Source of the DNA: CAZJCK01 sp964544635
GTDB taxonomy: Bacteria > Zixibacteria > MSB-5A5 > GN15 > FEB-12
Length of the DNA: 22,249 nucleotides
Reading direction: 5' to 3'
Assembly (NCBI GenBank): GCA_964544635.1
Contig: CAZJCK010000060.1
Location: forward strand, 1-22,249
Shown: in pieces, positions 14,382 to 22,249 of the stretch
Numbering within the stretch: position 1 is the first letter of the stretch
How the letters are laid out: every line of letters starts with the position of its first letter
Position numbers and translations under genes: made by a program
The notes under the pieces: generated by a model
Seen by the model: the letters and a program-made list of their open reading frames with translations, nothing else
The model's database searches: none
Told to the model about the DNA's origin: nothing

Positions 14382-15044
14382 ATGCGCAGGACTCTCCCTG
14401 TTGTAGTAGCCTTTATCACCGGTATGATCATGGTGGTGGCGTTCTTCTTCAACGAAGAAACCACCTTCGTGGGGGGGCTCCAGGGTGAACTGCTCAACTG
14501 GCTCATCATTATCGGCGGCTTCACACTGCTTCTGGGTATCGTGTCGATCTGGCGAGTGAACTTCACCGCGGTAGTGCGCCAGAAGTCCGGCTGGTTTTAT
14601 AACCTGATTACGCTGGTCTCGCTGGTCGCGATGGCGGCGCCGTCGGTACTGCCCGAAACCTGGTCGTCGCTGTTCGGTGTCGGTGTGGGCTCGGTCTACG
14701 ACTGGCTGTTCATCAAGATGCAGATGCCGATGATGGCGACGATGTTCGCTACCCTGGCGTTTTATATAGCGTCGGCCGCCTACCGAGCCTTCCGCGCCCG
14801 CAATCCCGAGGCGACCGTGCTCTTGATCACGGCGATCCTCGTCATGCTCTGGCGCGTGCCCATGGGTGAGGCCTTCTTGAATCTATTCCCGGGTGATATG
14901 CCGGCAATTCTCAATCGCTACATCATGAACGGCGCCAACCTGGCGGTGCAACGCGGTATTATTATCGGCGCGGCGCTCGGCGCGGCGGCGATGTCGCTGC
15001 GTATTATCCTCGGCATCGAACGAACCTACATGGGTAAGGGCTGA
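14382..15044 (+). CDS. Six-helix membrane protein of unknown function
   Basis: A 220-residue, very hydrophobic protein. Predicted helices by eye: 5-23, 38-58, 72-90, 106-135, 144-165 and 187-212. Short polar loops include 'AYRAFRARNPE', probably cytoplasmic. I recognise no family; there are no charged residues arranged like a transporter or redox site. AGAGGA (14371-14376) upstream supports the ATG, nine bases after the preceding stop. Its own TGA overlaps the next ATG by one base (TGATG), so it is translationally coupled to the 15044 gene. Likely the integral membrane core of the putative complex. Confidence 0.8.
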   Translation: MRRTLPVVVAFITGMIMVVAFFFNEETTFVGGLQGELLNWLIIIGGFTLLLGIVSIWRVNFTAVVRQKSGWFYNLITLVSLVAMAAPSVLPETWSSLFGVGVGSVYDWLFIKMQMPMMATMFATLAFYIASAAYRAFRARNPEATVLLITAILVMLWRVPMGEAFLNLFPGDMPAILNRYIMNGANLAVQRGIIIGAALGAAAMSLRIILGIERTYMGKG

Positions 15045-15907
15045 TGGAAGAGCAGGCGAAACAGAAACCAACCACCTTCTGGGAAAAGATCGAATCGATT
15101 GACCGTCGCTGGGTCTACCTGCTGGTCGGCCTGTCGGTGATCATACCGTTCATCATCCCGATGAAATTTCCGGTGAGTGTAACGCCAGAAGTACGGAGCT
15201 TCTTTGAATATGTCGACGAACTCCCCGACAGTTCCAATGTCATGCTGGTGTATGACTACTACCCGTCGACCCTGGCCGAGTGCGAACCGATGGCGATCGC
15301 GGCGGCACGCCACCTGTTTGGTAAGGACTGTCGCATTATCACACTGAGCAACATTCCACTCGGCGGTCCGACAATGGCCGATGCCGTCACCCGCCGGATT
15401 GCCGAGGAGTTCGGCAAGGAGTACGGGATTGACTATATCAATCTCGGCTACAAGTACGGCTATGTGTCGGTGCTCAAGGGGATGGGCAACTCAATCGAGT
15501 CGATCTTTCCGACTGACTACTATGGTACGCCGCTCGATTCACTGCCGCTGATGGAACACGTCGTCAACTACAACCAGATCGACTTCATCTTCGAAATCGC
15601 CGACAACGCCACCGCCGACTACTGGGTATCGATTGTCAACGCCGGCTACGGTGTGCCAATGGGCGTCGGTGCCACCGCCGTGATGGCGCCGAAATTCTAC
15701 GCCTTCGTCGGGTCCGGTCAGATTGTCGGCCTGCTCGGCGGCATGAAGGGCGCGGCGGAGTATGAGATTCTGCTCGGACGCGAGGATGCGGCCTTCCGTG
15801 GCATGGACATCCAGTCGATGGTGCACCTGCTGATCATCGGTATGGTGGTGATGGGGAACATCGGTTTCTTTGTCAGCCGTCGACACAAACGAGGGTTGAA
15901 GACGTGA
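15044..15907 (+). CDS. Membrane-anchored protein with large extracytoplasmic domain, unknown function
   Basis: A 287-residue protein. The positive N-terminus (KQKPTTFWEKIESIDRR) is cytoplasmic, helix 1 spans about 24-41, the domain 45-255 lies outside, and helix 2 (about 261-279) is followed by SRRHKRGLKT inside. The domain has alternating strands and helices: 'SNVMLVYDYYPSTLAECEPM', 'DCRIITLSNIPLGGPTMADA', 'EEFGKEYGIDYINLGYKYG', 'IDFIFEIADN', then 'QIVGLLGGMKGAAEYE'. This suggests a Rossmann-like alpha/beta fold on the outer face of the membrane. No known family or catalytic motif is recognised. It overlaps both neighbours (one base and four bases). TAAGGG is its SD. Confidence 0.8.
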   Translation: MEEQAKQKPTTFWEKIESIDRRWVYLLVGLSVIIPFIIPMKFPVSVTPEVRSFFEYVDELPDSSNVMLVYDYYPSTLAECEPMAIAAARHLFGKDCRIITLSNIPLGGPTMADAVTRRIAEEFGKEYGIDYINLGYKYGYVSVLKGMGNSIESIFPTDYYGTPLDSLPLMEHVVNYNQIDFIFEIADNATADYWVSIVNAGYGVPMGVGATAVMAPKFYAFVGSGQIVGLLGGMKGAAEYEILLGREDAAFRGMDIQSMVHLLIIGMVVMGNIGFFVSRRHKRGLKT

Positions 15908-16977
15908 GCGGCATAGAGACTTTCGAACTGTGGCTCGAGGCGTTCTTCACGCTCGCCCTCTTTTCATTCCTCTATAAAGACAACCCGATCTACAAGATCG
16001 CCGAACATATCTTCGCCGGCCTGACCGCCGGCTACCAGGTCGGCCTGATATGGGACACCGTCATCCTCCAGAAACTCTGGGATCCCATGCTGGACGGTCG
16101 CTGGTGGCTGTTCGTTCCGGGAATACTCGGCTTTTTGATGTTCGCACGATTTCTCCCGGGCAAATCGTGGATGGCGCGTACACCGCTGGCGATCGTCATG
16201 GCCGTAACAGCCGGTGTTTTCCTCACGACGCAGCTCCACGGACTGGTGCTGCCGCAGATGAAAAGTACCATGGAGCCGCCTGTCGAGGTACTGGACCGTG
16301 AGTTCGACGTGCATGATGGCAATATCGCCCGCTTTGCCATCGTCGAACCGGGTGAAGCCGCCGAGTGGCCGGCCGATACGACAGCCGTCCCGATGCCCTC
16401 GGCATTCACCGGCACCACCGATACGCTGGTCATTCCGGAACGGTCGATCACGGTGATTGATCCGGTGGTTACGCGAAGCGAGTCCGACAGCGTGATGATT
16501 GCCGCCCGATTCTACGACGCGCCCGATCGTGATATCGAAGATTACCGCGTCTCCTTCTCTTTCCTCAATCAGCAGTCAGGCGCCGATACAATATTGCTCG
16601 ATAAGGGTATCACGCAGCGCTATGGCCTGATGGTCCAGAGCCGGGGAGCGGGGGAATACCTGGCCGCTTACACCATTCCCGGCGATGTCTTGCCGGCCGG
16701 GACGTACGATGTCAAGTTCACGGTCGAGCGGGTCAACCTGTTGTACCTGCTGTGGGTTATTGTCGTGGTGGGGGTCTGTTCCACGCTGATTTACTTCTAC
16801 TTCTCGCACGAACATGTCGGCGTGCTGGGGGTAACTGCCAAGGTCGGCATCTGGTTCATCATGGTCTCGTTCGGCGCGCACTTCGGTTACACGGTAATGG
16901 GGCGAGTCTCGCTGTTGATCGGCCGCGTGCAGTTTTTGGTCGAGGACTGGATCGGCTCGTTCGGCCAAATGTTCTGA
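15904..16977 (+). CDS. Polytopic membrane protein with extracytoplasmic beta domain, unknown function
   Basis: A 357-residue protein starting at GTG 15904, in a GTGA overlap with the preceding stop and with GAGGG (15891-15895) eight bases upstream. Helices: about 7-24, 30-54, 67-84 and 93-116. A 160-residue extracytoplasmic insertion (about 118-277) is rich in Asp, Thr and Val, and its second half reads like an Ig/CARDB-type beta-sandwich ('EDYRVSFSFLNQQSG', 'LPAGTYDVKFTVERV'). Two more helices follow at about 279-301 and 308-338. Conserved-looking residues in membrane segments include Glu34, His35 and a His-Phe-Gly near the end. Family unknown. The four genes from 13500 to here share direction, spacing and compartment. 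Confidence 0.8.
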   Translation: MSGIETFELWLEAFFTLALFSFLYKDNPIYKIAEHIFAGLTAGYQVGLIWDTVILQKLWDPMLDGRWWLFVPGILGFLMFARFLPGKSWMARTPLAIVMAVTAGVFLTTQLHGLVLPQMKSTMEPPVEVLDREFDVHDGNIARFAIVEPGEAAEWPADTTAVPMPSAFTGTTDTLVIPERSITVIDPVVTRSESDSVMIAARFYDAPDRDIEDYRVSFSFLNQQSGADTILLDKGITQRYGLMVQSRGAGEYLAAYTIPGDVLPAGTYDVKFTVERVNLLYLLWVIVVVGVCSTLIYFYFSHEHVGVLGVTAKVGIWFIMVSFGAHFGYTVMGRVSLLIGRVQFLVEDWIGSFGQMF

Positions 16978-16988
16978 GCAGGCAAACC

Positions 16989-17018
16989 TTGCTCCAAACG
17001 ACGCGAAATGCCTATACT
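16989..17018 (+). promoter_or_regulatory. Possible leaderless promoter of the 17025 lipoprotein gene
   Basis: TTGCTC (16989-16994), 18-base spacer, TATACT (17013-17018). The -10 ends six bases before ATG 17025, which has no SD. Transcription would start at the ATG itself. The gene may also be read through from the membrane operon. Confidence 0.42.
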
Positions 17019-17024
17019 GTAACT

Positions 17025-18083
17025 ATGCGACGGATACTGTTTCTTATTCTGGCGTTGACTGTCGCCGCCGGCTGCGGCTACAATCCGGATGACCCGGTGT
17101 ACGATACGCAGGCCAATCCGCACGATTTCCCGTCCGCCGCGCTGGCGCTGATCGACAGCATCGAGGCCAACCCGATCTACCCGGCCGACAGCATCTCCAT
17201 CGACCTGGCCGATTTGTACACCTACAATCCGAGTTTGCTGGACAACGAGCGGTGGCATGATGTCATGTCGAAGCTCGGCATCAAGTTCCGGCATCGCGCC
17301 GATCAGCTCATCGATTCCGGCCTGGCCTGGTTCCCCGAGGTGACCAGCCTGTATGCTCTGGCGGCGGCCGCCCGTCCCGACGACGAGTGGGCGGTTACCC
17401 GGAGCCGTCGTTTTTTCTGCTTCGACAGCACCGCCCTGGGGTTTGCCGATACGTCGGCCGACAGCGTCGGCTTGAGCGACCGCCTTGGCTTCCTGCACAG
17501 CCGCCTGTTCACCGAACCGATCTGCCATGCCTTCACCCGCCTGCACCTGGCCGCGCCCATTCTCGATCCCTTCCTGTCGGTGCGTACCACCGCCGGGCAG
17601 ATTGCCCGGTCGCTCAGCCCGCGGCAGGTGGCGCTGATCGATTATCTCGGCTATGCCGTTGGTCCGCCCGATACCACCCTGGTCAGTTTCGAGAATCCCG
17701 ATATCCGCCTCGTCGCACGCAACCGTCGCCTCGATGAACACAGCGGCACGATGCAGGTCGAACTGTATTTCGTGGCCGGACAGTCGCTCGATCCCGAGTG
17801 GCAGTTCTGGCTGGTGACCGACAGCCTGAAAGGGGAGGCCACAGCCGACAGCGCCTTTGGCTTTGCGGCCGCTGTTCCGCTCACCGCCTGGGAGCCGATC
17901 GACCAGTGGGAGCCGGGAAGAACCATGGTTGTCACCGGCGACATTCCCTCGACCGCCGTCAACCAGCACTGGCAACTTACCCTGGTCAAACCGGGCGAGC
18001 AGGAGTATATCTTCGCGCGTCAGTTGGAAACCGGTAAGATGTTTGTGCCGTTGCGTTTGGTCGACTCGAAATCTTCCGATTAG
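17025..18083 (+). CDS. Lipoprotein of unknown function
   Basis: A 352-residue protein. ATG 17025 is chosen because it opens with a compact lipoprotein signal, MRRILFLILALTVAAGC, with Cys17 as the lipidation site; the frame is open 91 codons further up but runs inside the preceding gene in another frame. The mature part begins with an acidic, Pro- and Tyr-rich region ('GYNPDDPVYDTQANPHDFPS'), then a largely helical middle (about 70-200). The C-terminal half (about 215-345) has beta-type text ending 'FARQLETGKMFVPLRLVDSK'. I recognise no family. It follows the four-gene membrane cluster by 47 bases in the same direction, so it may be the lipid-anchored outer component of that assembly, but the gap and the possible own promoter make that an inference. 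Confidence 0.75.
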   Translation: MRRILFLILALTVAAGCGYNPDDPVYDTQANPHDFPSAALALIDSIEANPIYPADSISIDLADLYTYNPSLLDNERWHDVMSKLGIKFRHRADQLIDSGLAWFPEVTSLYALAAAARPDDEWAVTRSRRFFCFDSTALGFADTSADSVGLSDRLGFLHSRLFTEPICHAFTRLHLAAPILDPFLSVRTTAGQIARSLSPRQVALIDYLGYAVGPPDTTLVSFENPDIRLVARNRRLDEHSGTMQVELYFVAGQSLDPEWQFWLVTDSLKGEATADSAFGFAAAVPLTAWEPIDQWEPGRTMVVTGDIPSTAVNQHWQLTLVKPGEQEYIFARQLETGKMFVPLRLVDSKSSD

Positions 18084-18086
18084 CCC

Positions 18087-18115
18087 TTGTCAAAGCGACT
18101 TCGATTGTCTACCAT
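18087..18115 (+). promoter_or_regulatory. Promoter of the nucleotidyltransferase-metK-ahcY unit
   Basis: TTGTCA (18087-18092), 17-base spacer, TACCAT (18110-18115). The start would be near 18122, giving a leader of about 25 bases that contains TAAGGG (18135-18140) six bases before ATG 18147. The same -10 hexamer TACCAT is used at 1876. Confidence 0.65.
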
Positions 18116-18146
18116 TGTAGCCCACATGAGAAACTAAGGGTTACTA

Positions 18147-19121
18147 ATGAAAGTGTTGATTCCGCTGGCGGGTGTCGGTACCCGTTTGCAGCCGCATACA
18201 TTCGCTCATCCCAAGCCGCTCATTCACGTTGCCGGCAAACCGATCCTCGCGCATATCCTCGATCCGATTGTTGATCTCAATCCCGACGAAGTGGTGTTTG
18301 TCGTCGGCTACAAGGGGGATGAGATTCGGCAGTATATCGACGAGCGGTACGCCTCACTTAATGCCACCTATGTCGAGCAAACCGATCTTCTTGGTCTCGG
18401 CTATGCCCTGTATCTCGCCCTCAAAGATCACTCGACCAATGAACTGCTGGTCGTGCTCGGTGATACCATTGTCACGGTCGATCTGCAGGAATTCATCGAT
18501 GTCGACGACTGGGTGCTGGGGCTGCGACAGGTCGACGATCCCAGTCGATTTGGGATTGCTGAGATCAGGGACGGTCACCTGGTGGGGATGGAGGAGAAGC
18601 CGTCCAACCCAAAATCCAATCTCGCCCTGATCGGCCTGTATTACTTCAAGAGCGGCGACATGCTTCGGGATCATCTCAAGGGTGTTATCGACGCCGGCAA
18701 GACAACGCGTGGTGAATACCAGCTCACCGATGCGCTGGCGACCATGATCGATGCCGGTATCAAGTTCAAGTCGTTTGAAGTCAACGGCTGGTATGACTGC
18801 GGCAAGATCGAAACGCTCCTGGCGACCAACCAGACTCTCTTGAAGAATCAGCCGCAGCCGGAAACGCCCGATCAGTCGGCGATTATCAAGCCGGTCTACA
18901 TCGCGCCCGGGGCCAGCGTCACCGGTTGTGTGATCGGGCCGCATGTGTCGATCGGCGAGGGCGCGGTGTTACGCAACTGCGTCATCGCTAATTCCATAAT
19001 CAATGCCAATGCACAGGTAGAAAATGTAGTGCTGACCGATTCCGTCATCGGCGAATCGGCGGTCGTGACTGCCGACAGGCAGACACTCGACATCGCCGAC
19101 AAGTCCAGCCTCAAGCTCTGA
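18147..19121 (+). CDS. Sugar-1-phosphate nucleotidyltransferase with left-handed beta-helix tail
   Basis: A 324-residue protein. The N-terminal nucleotidyltransferase domain (1-240) starts with the glycine-rich signature LAGVGTRLQPHT (7-18) followed by HPKPL (21-25), whose Lys binds the sugar phosphate. 'LVVLGDTIV' carries the metal-binding Asp, and 'GVIDAGKTTRGEYQLTDAL' and 'VNGWYDCGKIETLL' match RmlA/GlmU-like enzymes. The C-terminus (about 245-310) shows hexapeptide rungs such as 'VIGPHVSIGEGAVLRNCVIA', a left-handed beta-helix. Such proteins join NTP and a hexose 1-phosphate to make an NDP-sugar for glycans. The exact sugar and nucleotide cannot be read. It is short for a full GlmU and I see no extended acetyltransferase domain. 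metK follows 59 bases later. Confidence 0.85.
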   Translation: MKVLIPLAGVGTRLQPHTFAHPKPLIHVAGKPILAHILDPIVDLNPDEVVFVVGYKGDEIRQYIDERYASLNATYVEQTDLLGLGYALYLALKDHSTNELLVVLGDTIVTVDLQEFIDVDDWVLGLRQVDDPSRFGIAEIRDGHLVGMEEKPSNPKSNLALIGLYYFKSGDMLRDHLKGVIDAGKTTRGEYQLTDALATMIDAGIKFKSFEVNGWYDCGKIETLLATNQTLLKNQPQPETPDQSAIIKPVYIAPGASVTGCVIGPHVSIGEGAVLRNCVIANSIINANAQVENVVLTDSVIGESAVVTADRQTLDIADKSSLKL

Positions 19122-19180
19122 GGTCTCCGACCCGTCGATGCACGCAAGCCGGCACCGTTCAATCACATAAGGAGAACAGC

Positions 19181-20344
<1,164 letters not shown>

Positions 20345-20346
20345 CC

Positions 20347-21606
20347 ATGCCTGTGAAAAACGATATTGCCAATCCGAAACTTGCCAAACAGGGCCTGCAG
20401 AAGATCGAATGGGCCGAGAAGCGCATGCCGGTGCTCCGTCTCATCCGCGACCGCTTCAAAAAAGAGAAGCCGCTCAAGGGACTGAACATGGCCTGCTGCC
20501 TGCATGTCACTACCGAAACCGCCAACCTCGCCCGTACCCTCAAAGAGGGTGGTGCCAATGTCGCGGTGTGTGCCTCCAACCCGCTGTCGACACAGGACGA
20601 TACCGCCGCTGCGCTGGTCAAGGAGTTCGGTATCAGCGTGTTTGCCATTCACGGTGAGGACAACAAGACCTACTACAAGCACATCCACCAGGCCCTTGAT
20701 TTCAAGCCGCACATTACGATGGACGACGGCGCTGATCTGGTCAGCACCCTGCACACCGATCGTCGCGACCTCGCCGAATCCGTTATGGCCGGCACCGAGG
20801 AAACCACCACCGGGGTCATCCGCCTCAAGGCGATGGAACTGAATAAGAAACTGCTGTTTGCGGTGGTTGCGGTCAACGATTCCAAGACCAAACACTTTTT
20901 CGACAACCGCTACGGTACCGGGCAGTCGACCATCGACGGCGTGCTCCGCGCCACCAACATGCTGATCGCCGGTTCGCACGTCGTCGTCGCCGGTTACGGC
21001 TGGTGCGGCCGCGGCCTGGCCATGCGCGCGCGCGGCTTGGGGGCGCGGGTGATCGTGACGGAAGTCGATCACGTCAAGGCGCTCGAAGCAGCCATGGATG
21101 GGTTCGACGTCATGCCGATGGCGCAGGCGGCGACGAAGGGTGACCTGTTCATCACCGTCACCGGCGATATCAACGTCATTCGCCTCGAGCATGTGAAGAA
21201 GATGAAGGATGGCGCCATCATCGCCAACTCCGGTCACTTCAATGCCGAGATCGACCTGCCGAAAATCACCAGGGCGGCATCGAAGCGCCGCATGGTGCGA
21301 GCGAATGTCGAAGAGCTGACGATCAACAAGAAGCTTGTCTATGTGCTGGCGGAAGGCCGTCTCATCAACCTCGCCGCCGCCGAAGGGCACCCGGCCATGG
21401 TGATGGACATGAGTTTCGCCAACCAGGCGCTGGCCAGTGAGTTTGTCGCCAAGGGGCACAAGACCCTGCAGAAGAAGGTGTACACGCTGCCGGATGATGT
21501 GGACGCCGAGATCGCGCGGTTAAAACTCAAGTCGATGGGCATCAAGATCGACCGCCTGACCGCCGAGCAGAAGAAATATCTGTCGAGCTGGGAGATGGGC
21601 ACCTGA
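20347..21606 (+). CDS. ahcY: Adenosylhomocysteinase
   Basis: A 419-residue protein from ATG 20347, two bases after the metK stop, with AAGGA (20333-20337) nine bases upstream. An in-frame start at 20299 would lie inside metK and is rejected. Visible hallmarks: 'CLHVTTETANL' (51-61), 'DDGAD' (126-130), 'GTEETTTGV' (149-157), 'VNDSKTKHFFDNRYGTGQS' (176-194), and the NAD-binding loop 'VVVAGYGWCGRGLAMRARG' (212-230). The 'GYGWCGRG' loop and the short C-terminus, which lacks the KPDHYRY tail of eukaryotic enzymes, match the Thermotoga/archaeal type. It splits S-adenosylhomocysteine into adenosine and homocysteine using bound NAD, relieving inhibition of methyltransferases. A terminator follows 30 bases later. 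Confidence 0.97.
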   Translation: MPVKNDIANPKLAKQGLQKIEWAEKRMPVLRLIRDRFKKEKPLKGLNMACCLHVTTETANLARTLKEGGANVAVCASNPLSTQDDTAAALVKEFGISVFAIHGEDNKTYYKHIHQALDFKPHITMDDGADLVSTLHTDRRDLAESVMAGTEETTTGVIRLKAMELNKKLLFAVVAVNDSKTKHFFDNRYGTGQSTIDGVLRATNMLIAGSHVVVAGYGWCGRGLAMRARGLGARVIVTEVDHVKALEAAMDGFDVMPMAQAATKGDLFITVTGDINVIRLEHVKKMKDGAIIANSGHFNAEIDLPKITRAASKRRMVRANVEELTINKKLVYVLAEGRLINLAAAEGHPAMVMDMSFANQALASEFVAKGHKTLQKKVYTLPDDVDAEIARLKLKSMGIKIDRLTAEQKKYLSSWEMGT

Positions 21607-21636
21607 TCACAGCCCGACAGCGCATGGGATTACCGG

Positions 21637-21666
21637 AGGCGGGTCGCACAGCGGCCCGCCTCTTTT
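21637..21666 (+). terminator. Intrinsic terminator after ahcY
   Basis: AGGCGGGTCGC (21637-21647), loop ACA, GCGGCCCGCCT (21651-21661): an 11-bp stem with one T·G wobble, followed by CTTTT. It closes the nucleotidyltransferase-metK-ahcY unit three bases before the mscS promoter begins. Confidence 0.85.
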
Positions 21667-21668
21667 GC

Positions 21669-21697
21669 TTGTCCGGCAATCACTTTCGACATACCTT
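21669..21697 (+). promoter_or_regulatory. Leaderless-type promoter of the MscS gene
   Basis: TTGTCC (21669-21674), 17-base spacer, TACCTT (21692-21697), ending five bases before ATG 21703. No SD lies upstream of the ATG. Layout and -10 sequence are almost the same as at the Nudix gene (1853-1887). Confidence 0.5.
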
Positions 21698-21702
21698 ATA
21701 GT

Positions 21703-22249
21703 ATGCCCCAGGAATCGCTCAACCAGATTATCAATAATATAATAGACGTCGTTCGGCTCCGGCCCGACCTGATTGAAGACCTGCTGACGACGGTCGTCAT
21801 CATTCTGGCGCTCTGGTTTATTCGCTTTGTTGTCCTGCGACTTATCCGCTCCCGGGTTACCGAACCGAACGCCCGCTACCGCTTGCGCAAGACGACACTC
21901 TATGTGGCGGTCCTGCTCGCGCTCATCGGTATCCTGCGGATCTGGTTCCAGGGCTTCGAGTCGATCACCACCTACCTCGGCCTGGTGTCGGCCGGTATCG
22001 CCATTGCGCTGCGCGACCCGCTGACCAACCTCGCTGGCTGGTTGTTCATACTCTGGCGGCGGCCGTTTTCGCTCGGCGATCGAATCGAAATCGGCGGCAA
22101 TGCCGGCGATGTCATCGATCAGCGCATCTTCCAGCTCACGCTCATGGAGATCGGCAACTGGGTCCATGCCGACCAGCCGACCGGGCGTATCATCCACATC
22201 CCCAACGCCAAGGTGTTTACAGAGATGCAGGCGAACTACTCGGAAGGGT
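21703..22249 (+). CDS. MscS-type mechanosensitive channel (5' part, cut by window end)
   Basis: 182 codons are visible, open to the window edge. After a short amphipathic N-terminus come helix 1 (about 24-48) and helix 2 (about 65-83). The pore-lining segment is 'YLGLVSAGIAIALRDPLTNL' (91-110), and 'AGWLFILWRRPFSLGDRIEI' starts the conserved beta domain, continuing to 'GRIIHIPNAKVF' (161-172). The Gly/Ala-rich helix, 'RDPLTNL' and 'RPFSLGDRIEI' are standard MscS features. Such channels open under membrane tension and release solutes on osmotic downshock. The N-terminus is short, as in small MscS homologues. The cytoplasmic C-terminal domain lies beyond the window. Confidence 0.92.
   Translation, partial: MPQESLNQIINNIIDVVRLRPDLIEDLLTTVVIILALWFIRFVVLRLIRSRVTEPNARYRLRKTTLYVAVLLALIGILRIWFQGFESITTYLGLVSAGIAIALRDPLTNLAGWLFILWRRPFSLGDRIEIGGNAGDVIDQRIFQLTLMEIGNWVHADQPTGRIIHIPNAKVFTEMQANYSEG

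Noticed and set aside
16752..17024. N-terminal extension of the 17025 protein
   Set aside because: The extension lies in another frame of the preceding membrane-protein gene and would hide the lipoprotein signal.
16887..17975. Minus-strand open frame (362 codons) opposite the 17025 lipoprotein gene
   Set aside because: The plus-strand frame has a clean lipoprotein signal; the minus frame starts within it and shows only low-complexity Gly/Arg text.
19122..19180. SAM riboswitch ahead of metK
   Set aside because: Only 59 bases separate the genes, too short for a known SAM riboswitch with its expression platform, and no kink-turn or terminator pair is seen.

Overview
The window looks like a chromosomal stretch of a GC-rich, uncultured FCB-group bacterium. 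My best guess is candidate division Zixibacteria or a close relative. The evidence is a type IX-secretion-like C-terminal sorting domain, dockerin-type repeats of the 'DLxFxVDxLFNGG' kind on small exported proteins, and a DUF6754-type membrane protein, combined with ordinary bacterial housekeeping genes. The lineage is inferred from protein style; no rRNA is present. I saw no phage, transposon, integron or CRISPR.

Layout. 1-1640: the probable tail of a beta-propeller gene, a beta-propeller lipoprotein, and a decayed dockerin gene. 1853-2739: a Nudix hydrolase of the ADP-ribose type overlapping a SufE sulfur-transfer protein. 2994-4658: RqcH/NFACT ribosome quality-control factor, convergent with a minus-strand operon (9009 down to 4665) encoding a Lon-like ATP-dependent protease, a kynureninase-like enzyme and a kynurenine formamidase-like enzyme. 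9305-9498: a self-contained tRNA-Glu(CTC) unit with its own promoter and terminator. 9519-10200: a minus-strand secreted dockerin protein with clear promoter and terminator. 10364-13210: a 948-residue secreted multidomain protein (beta-propeller, Ig-like domains, beta-helix, sorting domain).

13445-18083: four tightly packed genes of unknown function (DUF6754-like membrane protein, six-helix membrane protein, a protein with an extracytoplasmic domain between two helices, and a polytopic protein with an extracytoplasmic beta domain), followed by a lipoprotein of unknown function. Overlapping stop/start codons argue that the four membrane proteins form one envelope complex. This is the best candidate here for an undescribed system.

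18087-21666: a sugar-nucleotidyltransferase, then S-adenosylmethionine synthetase and adenosylhomocysteinase (the two ends of the activated-methyl cycle), closed by a terminator. 21669-22249: the start of an MscS-type mechanosensitive channel, cut by the window edge.

Several promoters can be read directly as -35/-10 pairs with 17-18 bp spacing. At three genes (1887, 17025, 21703) the -10 element ends only 5-6 bases before the ATG and there is no Shine-Dalgarno, which suggests leaderless transcripts.
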